Positions 28,970-29,876 of a DNA stretch of 29,876 bases are shown here, one piece after another. The translations under genes and the position numbers were made by a program. This DNA is from Armadillidium nasatum (taxonomy: Eukaryota > Arthropoda > Malacostraca > Isopoda > Armadillidiidae), in NCBI GenBank assembly GCA_009176605.1, contig SEYY01006370.1, positions 1-29,876 on the forward strand, given 5' to 3'. The notes under the pieces were generated by a model. The model was given only the letters and a program-made list of their open reading frames with translations, made no database searches and was not told where the DNA came from. Position 1 is the first letter of the stretch. Every line of letters starts with the position of its first letter.

Positions 28970-29240
28970 TCAAAGGAAGTTGGGAAAACAGATAAAGGGA
29001 GTGTGTTCCAGACTTTACCAGTAGAGTACATGAAGATTGAGCAAGCGGTTCAGCCTGGTGTCGGAGAGTTGGAGGAGCATGCGACGTGAGTTCAGAAGAG
29101 TAATATCCGTTGAAATAGCGATAGTATAGAGAAAGTGACGCAATAATTCGACGGGAAAAAGAGATTGGAAGAAAATAAAGGAAGTTGAAAAGACGAAAAG
29201 CCTAATCCACCTTTCAATGACCATTCAAATATGGCATAAC
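28970..29240 (-). pseudogene. LINE copy E, 3' part of ORF2 with internal deletion
   Basis: The minus strand aligns with copy C: RRIIASLSLYYRYFNGYYSS matches C's RNVASLSLYYRYYNGHCSSE, and later TLLVKSG and YLFSQLPLT match C's end in shifted frames. About 65 bases present in C, between 'cctccact' and 'ccaactct', are absent, joining the two similar words. Similarity stops near 28970 just after the ORF end, so there is no 3' UTR and no TA tail here. Confidence 0.8.
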
Positions 29241-29337
29241 CCCCCCCCTTCCCCCTCCTTTTTTAAAATTAAGGAACTAACCTTTTTAAGGGGTAAAATT
29301 CCCCCATTTTTAAACTATTTTGTAGTTGGTTTTTGTT

Positions 29338-29876
29338 GATTCTAAATCTGTAAATAGTTTTTCATAATTAAACGGTTCCTGGGAAAAGAATTTTAAAGTG
29401 ACAACTGTCGAACGACCTTGAATCAGCGGCAAATGGTTTCACAAAGAAATTTTTTTTTTAAATGTTTTTAAAAAAATTTGGAAATTTTATATAGGAAATG
29501 TTCACGGATTCCAAATATGTATTTAGTTTTTCATAATTCAAATGGTTACTGAATAGACCAAAAAAAATTGGGGAGCTTCACAGAATTGAAAAAAAGGCTT
29601 TTTTTTCCAAGTTTTTTAGTAAAATCTTTGCTGATTCCAAATCTGTATTAGTTTTTCATAATTCCGAACGGTTCCTGAGAAAAAGACTTCAAGTAACACA
29701 TGTCGAACAACCTGAATCTGTCGTCATTGGCAATCAAAGAAAATATTTGTCTTCTTTTTCAAATTTTTTGTGATATTTTTATAAAAATAATTTACGAATC
29801 CAAATATGTAATTAGTTTTCATAATTTCAAATGGTTACTAAGATATGATCACTCAAACATGAATGTTGTTCATAAA
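29338..29876. repeat. A-B alternating tandem repeat, about 290-bp period, running off the window
   Basis: Four related monomers start with GATTC(C/T)AAAT(C/A)TGTA or close variants followed by TTAGTTTTTCATAAT, at 29338, 29507, 29633 and 29796. The first and third share 'cggttcctg' and 'gtcgaac' words; the second and fourth share 'aaatggttact'. Spacing first-to-third is 295 and second-to-fourth 289, giving a dimeric higher-order unit. Confidence 0.85.

Overview
The window looks like intergenic, repeat-rich nuclear DNA from an invertebrate animal. I see no complete host gene and nothing bacterial. The sequence is AT-rich and carries 18 long (TA)n arrays, roughly 2.3 kb or 7-8 percent of the window. 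Nearly all other recognisable content is decayed mobile elements. The style of the LINE fragments, together with dense (TA)n tracts, reminds me most of decapod crustaceans such as swimming crabs. That is a recollection of protein style, not a search result, so the species call is tentative.

Layout. 1-6.7 kb: eight (TA)n arrays separated by unique or short-repeat DNA. This part holds small tandem duplications (37 bp x2, 30 bp x2, about 128 bp x2), an inverted-repeat cassette with perfect 31-bp arms (4094-4362), one possible terminal host exon (2471-2654, minus strand) and a tRNA-derived SINE (6708-6870). 7.1-8.9 kb: a degenerate Penelope-like element on the minus strand. 9.1-18.1 kb: a nearly full-length but dead Ty3/gypsy LTR retrotransposon on the minus strand. 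In its own direction it reads tRNA-Lys-type primer-binding site (18093-18110), leader, gag with four zinc knuckles, protease, linker, reverse transcriptase, RNase H, DD35E integrase, a long acidic tail ending in an Arg-rich motif, and a separate small SGNH-hydrolase-like ORF. It carries several stops and frameshifts and an 850-bp insertion (13868-14717) exactly between the protease/RT linker and RT. No second LTR was found by eye.

18.5-21.1 kb: non-coding DNA containing a well-delimited 976-bp non-autonomous DNA transposon (19818-20793). It has a 13-bp perfect terminal inverted repeat that extends imperfectly to about 110 bp, and a perfect 8-bp target-site duplication. 21.1-29.2 kb: ten more (TA)n arrays, with fragments of a Jockey/CR1-type LINE in both orientations (21.3-21.9, 23.2-23.7, 23.7-24.4, 26.5-27.1, 27.2-27.3, 29.0-29.2 kb), a weak P-element-like transposase remnant (about 22.3-22.5 kb) and a foldback with hammerhead-like motifs (26.08-26.21 kb). 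29.3 kb to the edge: an alternating A-B tandem repeat with a period near 290 bp.

No set of genes works together here beyond the polyprotein logic of the gypsy element. The clearest undescribed-looking items are the 976-bp foldback transposon, the 850-bp insertion in pol, the repeated pattern of elements bounded on both sides by (TA)n, and the palindromes centred on or abutting (TA)n.
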